Shown piece after piece: positions 1-12,601 of a stretch of DNA of 64,000 bases. The notes under the pieces were generated by a model. It had not been told where the DNA came from and ran no database searches. It was given only the letters and a program-made list of their open reading frames with translations. Origin of the DNA: Lachnospiraceae bacterium. Its GTDB lineage: Bacteria; Bacillota; Clostridia; Lachnospirales; Lachnospiraceae. The position numbers and the translations under genes were made by a program. Numbering within the stretch: the first letter of the stretch is position 1; every line of letters begins with the position of its first letter. Location of the stretch: contig JAAZZQ010000040.1 in the NCBI GenBank assembly GCA_014239155.1, positions 45,614-109,613 on the forward strand, read 5' to 3'.

Positions 1-1310
<1,310 letters not shown>

Positions 1311-1348
1311 CTATCACTTTTTATTCATTGTGCACCACTATTTCACCC

Positions 1349-2200
1349 TTATGAAATAGCCTGTGCACCTGCAATAATCTCTGTCAGCTCCTGCGTAATC
1401 GCACTCTGACGCGCTCTGTTGTAGAGCAACGACAGACTTGAAATAATCTCATCTGCATTGCTTGTCGCATTGTCCATCGCCTGCATTCTGGCACCATTTT
1501 CACTCGCCACAGACTCAACCATCGCTCCGTATATCAGGCTTGTAATATATTTGGGAATGATAAGTTCAATTGCTTCTTCTGTCTCCGGCTCAAAGTCAAG
1601 CACCGCCTTGTCCTCATCACTGCGCTTGTCTTCAATTTTAATTGGAAGCAACTTCAACATTGTAGGTATATGTGTCACAGTATTTTTAAACCCTGTATAG
1701 ACAATATAAATCTCACCTACTTTTCCAGTTGCAAAGTCTTCAAGTACCTGTCTGCTAATCTGCATCGCATCTGCATAGAGCGGTTCGTCTATCGCGGAGG
1801 AATAATCTGCTCCCATCTCATAGCCAAGTCTGGCAAAGGTATCTCTTCCCTTGCTTCCAATTGGATAGATAATCAAATCCTCTTTATTCCAATCGTTATC
1901 TCGCACAAGCTTAATAATATTAGAGTTATAACCGCCCGCAAGTCCCCTATTTCCAGTGATTACAATCACTGCTTTTCTAGGAGAATTGTTTGCCTTGAGG
2001 TATGGGTGATTGATATCGCCTGCTTTGGAAAGCATAGAAACCACCGTGTCATACATGCAGTTAAAGTATGTCTTAGACTTCTCTGCACGTCCTTTCGCCC
2101 TTTGCAGTTTGACGGTGGAAACAAGCTTCATGGCTTTTGTGATTTGCTGTGTACTTTGCACAGAGCCCTTACGTCTCTTTATGTCTCTCATGGAAGCCAT
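1349..2200 (-). CDS. atpG: F1 ATP synthase gamma subunit
   Basis: Central stalk of F1; its rotation couples the c-ring to the catalytic sites. The 283-residue length is normal. The N-terminus MASMRDIKRRKGSVQSTQQI with ITKAMKLVSTVKLQ and the C-terminal segment ENGARMQAMDNATSNADEII with LYNRARQSAITQELTEIIAG are the diagnostic terminal helices that form the coiled-coil shaft. It lies 22 bases downstream of atpA and 53 upstream of atpD, so it belongs to the same transcript. Confidence 0.97.
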   Translation of the reverse strand: MASMRDIKRRKGSVQSTQQITKAMKLVSTVKLQRAKGRAEKSKTYFNCMYDTVVSMLSKAGDINHPYLKANNSPRKAVIVITGNRGLAGGYNSNIIKLVRDNDWNKEDLIIYPIGSKGRDTFARLGYEMGADYSSAIDEPLYADAMQISRQVLEDFATGKVGEIYIVYTGFKNTVTHIPTMLKLLPIKIEDKRSDEDKAVLDFEPETEEAIELIIPKYITSLIYGAMVESVASENGARMQAMDNATSNADEIISSLSLLYNRARQSAITQELTEIIAGAQAIS

Positions 2201-2222
2201 AAATATTCAGTTCCCCCTTCTC

Positions 2223-4287
<2,065 letters not shown>

Positions 4288-4300
<13 letters not shown>

Positions 4301-4845
4301 GTGCTATCACCTATTTCTTTCAATGTCTTATCAATGAGTTCATGCTGGGCATTTGTGTCAATATTTGCCTGCACGATTTTGGCTGCCATCACAGAGGCAA
4401 CCGCAATCATCTCGCGTTTCACCTCATCGGCAAGCTTCTGTTTCTCAAGCTCAGCCTCTTTTCTCGCATTGTTGACAATCCGGGTTGCCTCCTGCTTCGC
4501 CTCGGCAACAATCTTTGCTTCATTCTCCATACCACGTCTGCGCGCATCTGCTAAGACAGCCTCCGCCTCTTTATCTACCTGAGCAAGCTTCTGCTCATAA
4601 AGGGCACGTGTCTCAGCCGCTGATTTCTGATCTGCCGCAGCCTGATCAAGCTCTCCTTGAATCTTCGCCTTTCTGTCTTCTAACATCTTTCTTACTGGAT
4701 TAAATAAAAAGTGCGATGCGACAAGGAAAAGGACAAACATGGCGATGATCATGAGGACTGTGTCTGCCAAAAGCTGAAAATCCAAATCAAATAATCGGCT
4801 TAATCCCTCTGTCTCGGCAGCGAGTATCATGGTGTGATTCACCAT
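4288..4845 (-). CDS. atpF: F0 ATP synthase b subunit
   Basis: Peripheral-stalk b subunit: one N-terminal membrane helix (about residues 27-50, LLADTVLMIIAMFVLFLVAS) followed by a long charged helix that dimerises and contacts delta. 185 residues. FNPVRKMLEDRKAKIQGELD follows the membrane helix as in other b subunits. ATG choices exist at residues 1 and 6 (MVNHTMILAAE); an AGGAGG-like site lies upstream of the first. It overlaps atpH by 13 bases. Confidence 0.95.
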
Positions 4846-4920
4846 ACCTTTGTACCTCCTTTTTCATAATACTTAGCATTTTTAGAGAACAGCCCGCTGT
4901 TCTCTTAAACGAAGAGATTT

Positions 4921-5178
<258 letters not shown>

Positions 5179-5256
5179 TCATTCCTCCTGCTTAATTGAT
5201 TAATTTGTCATTCTCAACCTATGCCCTGCATTGGCTGAAATTTCCACTTGTGTTAT

Positions 5257-5973
5257 TTACCCTTCGATTGCATTGTTAATGTATGTCATTGTCAACATAC
5301 AGAATACATATGTCTGGATAGCACCAGAGAACAAATCGAAGTACACATGAAGCGCTGCCGGCCAGCCTGTAGCGATAAAGCCAAGCAGACCATAGAGCAG
5401 TGCCATCATAACGGTTCCTGACAGAACGTTTGCAAACAAACGAAGTGACAAGGAAATAGGAACTGCTATGTCACCAATCACATTGATCGGAGCCCAGATT
5501 GGCCACGGGTCACACAACCCTTTGATTACGCCTGAAACCTTCTGATACTTAAATTTATTAAAAGTAATCAGCGTAAACGTAATCAAGCCAAGTGCAAATG
5601 TCACACCATAGTCTGCTGTAGGTGCCCGGAGTCCCATCAGACCGGAAATATTGCTGACAAGAATAAAGATAAACAACGTGCCAATATAGTTGGCAAAAGC
5701 TGTCGCATTCTTTCCCATAACTCCCTTAATCATACTGTCAAGCTTCTCGACAATAAGTTCCACAACATTTTGGAACCCTCCGGGGACCTCTGTCGCACGT
5801 TTAATTGCCCTGTTTGCACACAAACAGAATATAATGATGATTGCCATGACAATAAACAGGCATACATGTGTGGTTGTTATCCACAGTTTCTGTCCAAAAA
5901 GCTCATACTGAAATACGCCATGTATCATAAAATCAATGTTGTCCGCACCAGATAACAATATTCCTGCTCCCAT
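5257..5973 (-). CDS. atpB: F0 ATP synthase a subunit
   Basis: Stator subunit with the two ion half-channels. 238 residues, several hydrophobic helices. The essential helix-5 arginine lies in SLSLRLFANVLSGTVMMALL, the hallmark of the family, and the last helix contains QTYVFCMLTMTYINNA. It precedes atpE by 81 bases in the operon and follows the AtpI-like gene by 25. Confidence 0.96.
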   Translation of the reverse strand: MGAGILLSGADNIDFMIHGVFQYELFGQKLWITTTHVCLFIVMAIIIIFCLCANRAIKRATEVPGGFQNVVELIVEKLDSMIKGVMGKNATAFANYIGTLFIFILVSNISGLMGLRAPTADYGVTFALGLITFTLITFNKFKYQKVSGVIKGLCDPWPIWAPINVIGDIAVPISLSLRLFANVLSGTVMMALLYGLLGFIATGWPAALHVYFDLFSGAIQTYVFCMLTMTYINNAIEG

Positions 5974-5998
5974 ACACTCACCTCCTTATTTTCTTTCT

Positions 5999-6418
5999 CT
6001 ATTCAGTTTTCATATTGTCTGGTTCATGAAACCATTTGGCGAGCAACGGCTGTAGATAAGCTGATAGTTTCAGTCCCATGATTCCGGCAAATGCAGCCAG
6101 TGGATTGCCGATTCTCGTCATCATTAAAATACCTAAAATAATCACCACCACAAGATATCTGATGATATTTTGTCTCGTTGCTGCTGCCTGCGCCCCCTTT
6201 ACATCTCTTTCCACGGCAGAATTTAGCGTCACCGCCATGTGAAAAGCCATAAATATTGCAGTAAGTACTCCTACCCAGAGTCCTATGCTATAGTCTGCCT
6301 TATCTGTCACGAGAAACCAACCGACTACTTGGAAAATCACACCAAACCCAATAATTCCAAAGAGAAGCCCCGGCAGAGCAGTATTGATTTTTCTAAGTCT
6401 CGTCCTCACCCTTGTCAT
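5999..6418 (-). CDS. atpI: ATP synthase subunit I-like protein
   Basis: Small membrane protein of the ATP synthase I family, thought to help assemble the c-ring. The likely start is ATG at 6418 (MTRVRTRLRKINTALPGLLF), giving 139 residues; an in-frame start 26 codons further upstream lies inside the preceding gene and would add a non-family extension. Four hydrophobic segments are visible (LLFGIIGFGVIF, LWVGVLTAIFMAFHMAV, YLVVVIILGILM, FAGIMGLKLSAYL). It overlaps the upstream AtpZ-like gene by 26 bases. Confidence 0.82.
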   Translation of the reverse strand: MTRVRTRLRKINTALPGLLFGIIGFGVIFQVVGWFLVTDKADYSIGLWVGVLTAIFMAFHMAVTLNSAVERDVKGAQAAATRQNIIRYLVVVIILGILMMTRIGNPLAAFAGIMGLKLSAYLQPLLAKWFHEPDNMKTE

Positions 6419-6641
6419 CTCCCTCGTAAATCTTCTTTGCCAGAATATAAATATTCCGAAAACCCGCCAAAGCGCCCACAAAGAATAATAAGACAAACCA
6501 GAATGCGGTTCCTAATTTCCTGTCCAGAAACAGACCCGCAAAAGAGCATAAAAAGATTGGGACAAGCATGTTGATTCCAAACTGGGAGATTACAGCCAAC
6601 GATTGATAGACTGACTTCTTATACTTTTTATCTTTTCCCAT
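6393..6641 (-). CDS. atpZ: AtpZ/AtpI-family two-helix membrane protein
   Basis: First gene of the atp operon. 82 residues with two membrane helices (SLAVISQFGINMLVPIFLCS and AFWFVLLFFVGALAGFRNIY) and a charged tail, the plan of AtpZ (F0F1-ATPase subunit, putative). AtpZ proteins usually sit with AtpI at the head of atp operons and have been linked to ion access or ring assembly; the exact role is unsettled. A strong AGGCGGAG site precedes the ATG at 6641. Confidence 0.8.
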   Translation of the reverse strand: MGKDKKYKKSVYQSLAVISQFGINMLVPIFLCSFAGLFLDRKLGTAFWFVLLFFVGALAGFRNIYILAKKIYEGDDKGEDET

Positions 6642-6674
6642 TTCTCCGCCTCCATATGCTTATCATGATCCAAT

Positions 6675-6703
6675 AATATAAATTCAACTCCAATCTTTTA
6701 CAA
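6675..6703 (-). promoter_or_regulatory. probable sigma-A promoter of the atp operon
   Basis: On the minus strand TTGTAA (6698-6703) and TATATT (6675-6680) are separated by 17 bases, about 35 bases upstream of the first atp start codon. Match is partial; no other better pair was seen in the 168-base gap. Confidence 0.45.
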
Positions 6704-6809
6704 TCGCGGCAAATGTACATAGGTTTCTAAAGTCCTATGATAACCGCCGCAAAACGCTCAATAGTAATTATACAAAAAAATGGTAAAAATGTCTAGTAAA
6801 TGTCCGATT

Positions 6810-7913
6810 TTACTCAACTAGCTCCGCATCCGCAAAAGAAAATCCTTCCTCTGTCATAATGAGCAGCTCTGCCTTGGCAAGCCGAAAGCATTCCAGCATC
6901 TCCGGCGAAAAGACTCCACACTCCCCATCCATAATCATACGAATTGCATCGTCCACCGCATATGCACTCTTATATACACGTTGGCTTACCAGAGCATCAT
7001 ACACATCTATAATCGAGACAATTTGCGCCCAGATGGGAATCTCATCGCCTTTTAGGCTATCAGGATATCCATTTCCATCATGGCGCTCATGATGATATCT
7101 ACAAATATCATAACAATAGTGATAAAACTCATTATCCTCCTGCTTAAATTTCTCCAAAATCTCACAGCCATAGAGAGTATGCCGCTTCATCTCCTCGAAT
7201 TCTTCCTGCGTAAGCTTCCCCGGTTTTAAAAGAATGCTGTCTGGTATCGCAATTTTGCCGATATCATGAAGTGCCGACGCACTGACAATCAACGCAGCTT
7301 GCTCTCTTGTGATACCATACTTGGGATAATATTTCATAAGATACTTTAAAAAAATCTTTGTGAAATACTTCACTCTCTGTATGTGTTCGCCTGACTCAAG
7401 GCTGCGAAACTCTACTACTGAGCTAAGTGCATTCACTAGAAATTCATTGCTCCGCTCCAGCTTTTCCCTACTCTCCCGCAACTGTCTTGTACGCATCTCA
7501 AGCTTGCGCTCCACATAGATTCTATGCTCAAAAAGCTCTATAATATTCTTGGCACGTCGCATGACAACATTCGGTGCAAACGGTTTGTAGATAATATCAG
7601 AAGCACCATACTCATACGCCTTCTCATCTGTCTCATCCGTCGCCTCTCCAGTGATCATAATAACGGGAATATAATCAATATAATCTTCCTCATTCATAAA
7701 ACGCAGTACATCTAGCCCGGACATCTTTGGCATCAGTAAGTCCAAAAACAAAAGACACAGTCGGTCGCTATTCTCCACAATCAACTTCACAGCCTGCTCT
7801 CCATCCTGAGCTTGCAAAATATTGTATTGCTCCTCAAATATAAACTTAATCATCTCGCGGTTTAGCTCTGCATCATCCGCAATCAGAATGGTATCTTTCT
7901 CTATTGTTTCCAC
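6810..7913 (-). CDS. response regulator with HD-GYP phosphodiesterase domain
   Basis: Two-domain signalling protein, 367 residues, GTG start preceded by AGGAGAT. Residues 8-128 form a receiver domain with acidic pair D13/D14, phospho-acceptor D58 in LFLDLLMP and lysine K110 in IYKPF. Residues 160-345 are an HD-GYP domain with HDIGKIAIPD (H216, D217), YHHERHDGNGYP (GYP at 282-284) and DVYDAL; such domains usually hydrolyse cyclic di-GMP. It lies 13 bases after the HPt gene, whose product could be its phosphodonor. Output is inferred to be c-di-GMP breakdown. Confidence 0.93.
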   Translation of the reverse strand: METIEKDTILIADDAELNREMIKFIFEEQYNILQAQDGEQAVKLIVENSDRLCLLFLDLLMPKMSGLDVLRFMNEEDYIDYIPVIMITGEATDETDEKAYEYGASDIIYKPFAPNVVMRRAKNIIELFEHRIYVERKLEMRTRQLRESREKLERSNEFLVNALSSVVEFRSLESGEHIQRVKYFTKIFLKYLMKYYPKYGITREQAALIVSASALHDIGKIAIPDSILLKPGKLTQEEFEEMKRHTLYGCEILEKFKQEDNEFYHYCYDICRYHHERHDGNGYPDSLKGDEIPIWAQIVSIIDVYDALVSQRVYKSAYAVDDAIRMIMDGECGVFSPEMLECFRLAKAELLIMTEEGFSFADAELVE

Positions 7914-7926
7914 TACTTTTCATCTC

Positions 7927-8277
7927 CTATCCCAGCAATTTGCCTATCCCTGCGATTACAATATTATAGTCCTCTGTCACCGTGTCAAGCATCTTCTTTG
8001 CTCCTTCTAAATCTTTTCCACGAAGAATTTCTGTAATCTCATGGCTAGATTGATAAAGTCTTGTAAATGCCATATTCTGGCACATTCCCTTCATGGTGTG
8101 CGCAGCGCGAAATGCCTCCTCCACATCTCCATCCTGAATACTTTTTGCAAGTGTATTGTAGCTCTCATCCCTCGTAAACATTCCCGCAAATTTTTTGATT
8201 CTGTCCTCTGTCCTCAGCCGTGACATAATATCATTGTAGTCGCCGCCCACCTCATCATAGAACTCTTGTACTGTCAT
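7927..8277 (-). CDS. stand-alone HPt phosphotransfer protein
   Basis: 116-residue helical protein. FRAAHTMKGMCQNMAF carries the HxxKG signature of histidine phosphotransfer domains, with His60 as the expected phosphorylated residue and a later SSHEITEILRG helix typical of the four-helix bundle. It has no kinase or receiver attached. Position between a methyl-accepting protein gene and a receiver/HD-GYP gene, with tight spacing (13 bases downstream), suggests it relays phosphate to the HD-GYP regulator from a kinase encoded elsewhere. Start ATG at 8277 has AGGAGGG upstream. Confidence 0.88.
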   Translation of the reverse strand: MTVQEFYDEVGGDYNDIMSRLRTEDRIKKFAGMFTRDESYNTLAKSIQDGDVEEAFRAAHTMKGMCQNMAFTRLYQSSHEITEILRGKDLEGAKKMLDTVTEDYNIVIAGIGKLLG

Positions 8278-8356
8278 AACTTCCCTCCTAAATCATTCCT
8301 TCAGTCACTTATGTATTTAAAATTATATCTCAAAACTTTATACAATTCAACGTATT

Positions 8357-9310
8357 TTATACAGTTTCCTCACTCTCTGACATCTCCTCCACCAACGGAC
8401 AAATCTGGGACAGCATATTGTCAATATCCTCAAACATCGCGCTCTTGGTCGTTCCAAGATTGTTGGCACGGTCAATATGCTTAACAACATCACGATACTG
8501 CTGTTTGATCTCGTCAAAAAACTGTCCGATATTCTGCAATTCTCTGTGTGCATCTTCAATCACATTGGAGATTTCCGCTTGTACAGCCACTGTATTGTCC
8601 GCTGTCTCAGTAATTTTATTAAATGACTCATAGGTACTATTTACCGTATTTATATTGCGGTCTAATGCCTTCTGTGACACAGAAATACTGTCGTTGAGTT
8701 CTCCTGTGCCACGCTCTACTTCATAAATTCCTGTATCTACTTCCCCTGCAAGTTCTTTAATCTCATCTGCAAGCTCTTTCACATTAGATGCAACCACTGC
8801 AAATCCCTTGCCCGACTGACCAGCTCTTGCCGCTTCAATCGATGCATTGATCGCCAAGATATTCGTCTGCTCTGCAATTGATATAATCTTTTTCATACAT
8901 CGCTGAATGCCTTCCACAGCAGATTGCAATCGCTCAAAAGTCTGCTCCATATCACTGTAAGACTGCTCTACTTGCACGGAAGTGCTCTTCAATTCTTCAA
9001 CTTTGCTCTGCGCCTCCGATACCGAGACACTAATTGCTCCGCGCACCTCATCAAATTGACCTGCCACAGTATTAATCTCAGCAAAAGACTGCTCAAAGTT
9101 TGACAACTGCTCATAAAAATGATTTGCTTTTTTAATGACTTCTTTAAAAGAACTGCCAACCAATCCAAGTTCCCACAGAGACTCCACTTCCTTGTCAATC
9201 AAGTCCTTGCGGTATTCCTTCAAACTGTCTATCACATGCAATATTGGAAAAAGGTTTTTCATATTCTTTTTATTTTTAACTGTTTTTCTCCACGGAAAGT
9301 TTAAAAACAT
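8357..9310 (-). CDS. cytoplasmic methyl-accepting chemotaxis-type protein
   Basis: 317 residues. The MCP signalling hairpin tip is clear: [20 protein letters not shown] followed by [18 protein letters not shown] (about residues 147-184). No membrane helix is seen, and the N-terminal 60 residues are short and basic, so this is a soluble receptor-like protein rather than a surface chemoreceptor. Flanking long helices form the usual antiparallel coiled coil. AGGAGGAAG precedes the ATG. Transcribed 18 bases after the FIST gene, which probably provides sensing in the same pathway. Confidence 0.9.
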   Translation of the reverse strand: MFLNFPWRKTVKNKKNMKNLFPILHVIDSLKEYRKDLIDKEVESLWELGLVGSSFKEVIKKANHFYEQLSNFEQSFAEINTVAGQFDEVRGAISVSVSEAQSKVEELKSTSVQVEQSYSDMEQTFERLQSAVEGIQRCMKKIISIAEQTNILAINASIEAARAGQSGKGFAVVASNVKELADEIKELAGEVDTGIYEVERGTGELNDSISVSQKALDRNINTVNSTYESFNKITETADNTVAVQAEISNVIEDAHRELQNIGQFFDEIKQQYRDVVKHIDRANNLGTTKSAMFEDIDNMLSQICPLVEEMSESEETV

Positions 9311-9328
9311 TATTTCTTCCTCCTTGCT

Positions 9329-10384
9329 TTACTCAAATACCACGCAGGTCATAGACTGATTCACAAACCGATTGTTGTAATGCTCGCCATAACCGACAAG
9401 TCCAGCATGACTCCCAAGCTCCGCCATCTCCTGCAAATAAGTCTGCATATAATCACGCTCACAAAACAATTTGTAACGAAACAGACAGTTTACAGAAAAG
9501 ACTGCGGATCTATGCGGAAAATCCCTACAAATTGTTTGAATTGTCTGCTGTACAACTTCCTCGTAATCTGCAAGTTGCAACAAAATTAAGACATCAGAAT
9601 CATTTACTTGACGAAAACATGCAAGCGCATCTCCTCGGACCTCTTTTATAGAAATAATACAAGTGTCATCCCCGTTAATCTTTCCAAACGGATTTTGAAA
9701 AGTTTGTGTCAGAATTTGCTCGTCTGTCACATGGAGAATACTTTGATAAACCTGCTTTGCAGGTCTTCCATTCAGCGTTCCTATCACATAATTTTCTCTG
9801 TCTGTATCCGCAGCAATAAAGCGATAATTACCCAATTTGCGGTATATATTCTCCTTGTAGGTTTTCACTCTGCCATCATGATTGCGAATTAGAGCATATG
9901 CTACCGCATCCTGATAAATCTTTCCGTTTGCTGACACCTTTCCCGCATCCCCTGTACCACCGACCAAAGAAATGCCATTGTGCCTAAGCACAGTATTGAT
10001 TGTCGTCAACACACAAGCATCGTTTCCGCAGCAAAAATCAATACATACTGTATCCTCACTCGCAGCATTTACTCTTCTAAGATCTTCCTCAAGACGGCCT
10101 ATGTATTTTACTGGCATAACAGAGACCTGTTCTAGGACATTTGCCGCAGCACTCACCCCATCCAAAAACGCTACTACACCGACTCCTTCCTCCACCATTC
10201 TGATATCATAACTCATACCGACACAACCGATGCTCGGAACTCCGGGGTAGTATTTCTCCAACGCCTTTACATGTTTCTCAAACTGGGCATTGTTAGACAT
10301 CAGCATTATAAACTGGGGATTTTCCAGTCCGCTGAGTGCCTCCGCTAGATCTCCGCTTTGGCTCATTCCAAAAAACTGTCTCAT
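9329..10384 (-). CDS. FIST-domain sensory protein
   Basis: 351 residues resembling FIST_N plus FIST_C proteins, a family of putative small-ligand sensors often beside chemotaxis or two-component genes. Visible traits are the N-terminal GCVGMSY-type segment, a central GISLVGGTGDAG, a VGTLNGRPAKQVYQSIL-like linker (here YVIGTLNGRPAKQVYQ) and the C-terminal GLVGYGEHYNNRFVNQSMTC. No membrane segments. First gene of a four-gene operon (FIST, MCP, HPt, receiver/HD-GYP), with AAGGAGGCGAC before the ATG and a good promoter at 10449-10477. Confidence 0.85.
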   Translation of the reverse strand: MRQFFGMSQSGDLAEALSGLENPQFIMLMSNNAQFEKHVKALEKYYPGVPSIGCVGMSYDIRMVEEGVGVVAFLDGVSAAANVLEQVSVMPVKYIGRLEEDLRRVNAASEDTVCIDFCCGNDACVLTTINTVLRHNGISLVGGTGDAGKVSANGKIYQDAVAYALIRNHDGRVKTYKENIYRKLGNYRFIAADTDRENYVIGTLNGRPAKQVYQSILHVTDEQILTQTFQNPFGKINGDDTCIISIKEVRGDALACFRQVNDSDVLILLQLADYEEVVQQTIQTICRDFPHRSAVFSVNCLFRYKLFCERDYMQTYLQEMAELGSHAGLVGYGEHYNNRFVNQSMTCVVFE

Positions 10385-10448
10385 ATTGTCGCCTCCTTAT
10401 GTGTTTCTATTATTTTGTACAATGATACATTTTTTGACAACTGTCTTG

Positions 10449-10477
10449 ATTATACGTTAAAATCGCCCAAAGTGCAA
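10449..10477 (-). promoter_or_regulatory. sigma-A promoter of the FIST signalling operon
   Basis: TTGCAC (10472-10477) and a perfect TATAAT (10449-10454) on the minus strand, spaced by 17 bases, 65 bases upstream of the FIST start codon. Confidence 0.75.
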
Positions 10478-10682
10478 CGACTATTTATTGCTATTGCTCT
10501 TATTCCGATGACAAAAAACACGTTACTGTTTATGTCCATCTAATTTTGGCACATTTTTTTGAGGGCGTTGAAAAAGCATCGAAAAGCATTGAAGCCATTG
10601 TAAAAATGCGCTACACTATAAACATAGCCTTTTTCTTTTAGAACAGAGGTTAAATATAAAATTATAAGGAGAGTTACATGTC

Positions 10683-11162
10683 ATGGATCATTTAAAAATT
10701 TACCGCAGGCGTATGATACCTGATGAGTGTATCTTACTAAAAGATGATATTATCCTTGAACAGACAAAAGACTTGATTATCACAAAATGGAACACCTTAA
10801 AGCCACGACGGGATTTTCATCATGGCTGCTCCTGTTATTTTCTTAGTCACGGCTATAAGGTGAGTAAATTTTACCGGGAGGATAACACATTCCTCTATTG
10901 GTATTGTGATATTGTAGACTATCAATATAAAGAAGAAGAAAACTCGCTTATTGTCACAGACCTTCTAGCAGATGTGGTTATCTATCCAGACGGCTTTGTC
11001 AAAGTTCTTGACATCAATGAACTTGCCGTTGCCCTTGAGAAAAGTCTCTGTAATCCGCAACGCATTATACAGGCATTGAAAAAGCTTGACAATCTCCTAA
11101 ATCTAATCTATGATGACAAATTTGATACATTGTCCTCCAAAATAGAACAGTGGATTCAATAA
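10683..11162 (+). CDS. DUF402-family protein
   Basis: 159-residue soluble protein similar to the DUF402 family (YgaC/FomD-like), some members of which hydrolyse nucleoside di- or triphosphates. The family trait visible here is the acidic core: WYCDIVDYQY, then VTDLLADVVIYPDGFVKVLD with regularly placed aspartates, then an amphipathic C-terminal helix. AAGGAG lies before two ATGs; the one at 10678 opens only a five-codon frame, so the gene starts at 10683. It is monocistronic and converges with the cation transporter gene 18 bases away. Confidence 0.8.
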   Translation: MDHLKIYRRRMIPDECILLKDDIILEQTKDLIITKWNTLKPRRDFHHGCSCYFLSHGYKVSKFYREDNTFLYWYCDIVDYQYKEEENSLIVTDLLADVVIYPDGFVKVLDINELAVALEKSLCNPQRIIQALKKLDNLLNLIYDDKFDTLSSKIEQWIQ

Positions 11163-11180
11163 AACATAGGTTCTGCTCCC

Positions 11181-12074
11181 TTATTCTGCGGGATTGACAT
11201 GCACCATAATGTGTTTTACGCTGGCAAAGCTCTGTTCTATAGAGTCATGCACATGTTCTGCAATCTTGTGCGCATCGCGCAAAGATGCATTGGCATCCGC
11301 ACTAATCTCAATATCTACATAAATCCGATTGCCAAAAACCCTTGTGCGCAGGAGGTCAACTCCAATCACGCCCTCCTGTGCCAGTGCACAGTTTTTCAAA
11401 TCGTTCTCGACATCCTCACCGCAAGCTTTATCTACCATTTTATCAATCGCATCTCTAAAAATCTCATATGCCGCCTTCTCAATAAAAAAACAGATACATA
11501 AACTTGCAGCCGCATCACAGACAGGATATCCAAGCCTTGAACCTGCAATACCAACCAATGCCCCAACAGAAGATAACGCATCGGAACGGTGATGCCACGC
11601 GTCAGCCATAAGCGCACTCGAATCAATCTTTTTTGCATTAATCCTTGTATACCAATACATACTCTCTTTTACCGCAATAGAGATAATCGCTGCCACAAGT
11701 GCTAAAACACCGGGAACTTTCAAATTGCCATATTGTCCTGACAAAATTTTTATCATGGCGGCATAACCAATCCCAAGTCCAGTAAATGCCAGAATTGTGG
11801 CAAGAATAACAGCCGCCACACACTCCATACGCTCATGTCCATAAGGGTGCTCTTTGTCCGATGCTTTTCCTGACAATCGGATACCTATTATTACCACAAC
11901 GGTGCTGATCACATCTGACGCAGAATGAACTGCATCACTAATCATTGCTCCAGAATGTGCAAAGATCCCTGCCAACATCTTAAATATTGACAGTACAATA
12001 TTTGCAGCGATACTCACAAAGGAAACCTTCATTGCAACTTTCTCAAATTCGCTTTTTGTCAAATCTTTTTTCAT
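11181..12074 (-). CDS. cation diffusion facilitator (heavy-metal efflux)
   Basis: 297 residues, six predicted membrane helices and a C-terminal cytoplasmic domain. Metal-site motifs are present in helix 2 (SDAVHSASD) and helix 5 (ADAWHHRSDAL), the HxxxD pattern usual in zinc/cobalt/nickel-type exporters. It exports a divalent metal in exchange for protons. The leader carries a NiCo-type riboswitch with an overlapping terminator (12165-12293), which points to nickel or cobalt as the exported ion; that substrate is inferred from the leader rather than from the protein. Confidence 0.92.
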   Translation of the reverse strand: MKKDLTKSEFEKVAMKVSFVSIAANIVLSIFKMLAGIFAHSGAMISDAVHSASDVISTVVVIIGIRLSGKASDKEHPYGHERMECVAAVILATILAFTGLGIGYAAMIKILSGQYGNLKVPGVLALVAAIISIAVKESMYWYTRINAKKIDSSALMADAWHHRSDALSSVGALVGIAGSRLGYPVCDAAASLCICFFIEKAAYEIFRDAIDKMVDKACGEDVENDLKNCALAQEGVIGVDLLRTRVFGNRIYVDIEISADANASLRDAHKIAEHVHDSIEQSFASVKHIMVHVNPAE

Positions 12075-12164
12075 AAAAATCCCGCCTTTTTTAATTGATA
12101 CTGCTATTTATCTATAGCATCTGCGTTTTGCTGATCCTTATGAACTATAGGTGTGACAGATTTT

Positions 12165-12293
12165 TTGAAAAATAAAGAAAAACACCCGCGAATCAGTATT
12201 AACAGCTACTGTCCCGCGGATGTGAAAATATCCACTGTCGCATAGGCGACCCGGCTCCATAGGTAATTCCTCGGCCTGCTCAGATTGTACTGT
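12165..12293 (-). ncRNA. NiCo (czcD-type) riboswitch and intrinsic terminator
   Basis: Minus-strand leader of the CDF gene. A four-way junction can be drawn: P1 from ACAGTAC (12287-12293) with GTA-G-CTGT (12202-12209, one bulge); P2 GGC...GCC enclosing AGG-AATTA-CCT; P3 GTCGC-CTAT-GCGAC; P4 GTGGAT...ATCCGC. The stretch GAGCAGGCCGAGG and the later GCGGGACAG resemble conserved parts of the NiCo riboswitch as I remember it. The 3' side of P4 and P1 can instead form a terminator: CCGCG...CAGTA with TACTG...CGCGG (12186-12219), followed by a T-rich run (12168-12184). Metal binding would favour read-through. Confidence 0.75.
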
Positions 12294-12364
12294 AGATTTA
12301 TATGCAGTGCAAAGAGTGCGTTTACTATAATATATGAACCGATTACAAATTGGTTATATTTTTT

Positions 12365-12393
12365 AATATACCATATATTTACGAGAATTTCAA
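12365..12393 (-). promoter_or_regulatory. possible promoter of the riboswitch-CDF transcript
   Basis: TTGAAA (12388-12393) and TATATT (12365-12370) on the minus strand with a 17-base spacer, about 70 bases upstream of the aptamer. Confidence 0.45.
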
Positions 12394-12419
12394 GTTATAA
12401 GCAAATTATACCACAAAAT

Positions 12420-12571
12420 TTGAACAGTTCCATTTTTGATTTCCAACTACAGGGATCAAGTTATGCAAAACCACTTCGTGGTGGTTTGATGCGTTTCAGT
12501 CACTGCATCATTTTACATAGCTTATAAAGTCATAATATGCAGCAAATGCAAGTCTTGGGTTAAACTGTTAC
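12420..12571 (+). repeat. MITE-like repeat family B, diverged copy 1
   Basis: About 150 bases matching the copies at 33193, 34141 and 53948 along their whole length: a start like GAACAGTTC, an inner ATGCAAAACCACTTCGTGGT block, a TGCAGCAAATGCAAGTC block and the end TTAAACTGTTAC. Divergence is higher than in the other copies. It fills most of the gap between the CDF leader and the polysaccharide operon end. Confidence 0.75.
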
Positions 12572-12601
12572 CAAAATTTATACTGTAACATTAGATGTTT
12601 T

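Noticed and set aside
10678..10695. Five-codon frame starting at ATG 10678 before the DUF402 gene
   Set aside because: Could be a tiny leader peptide, but the length and lack of pattern give no support.
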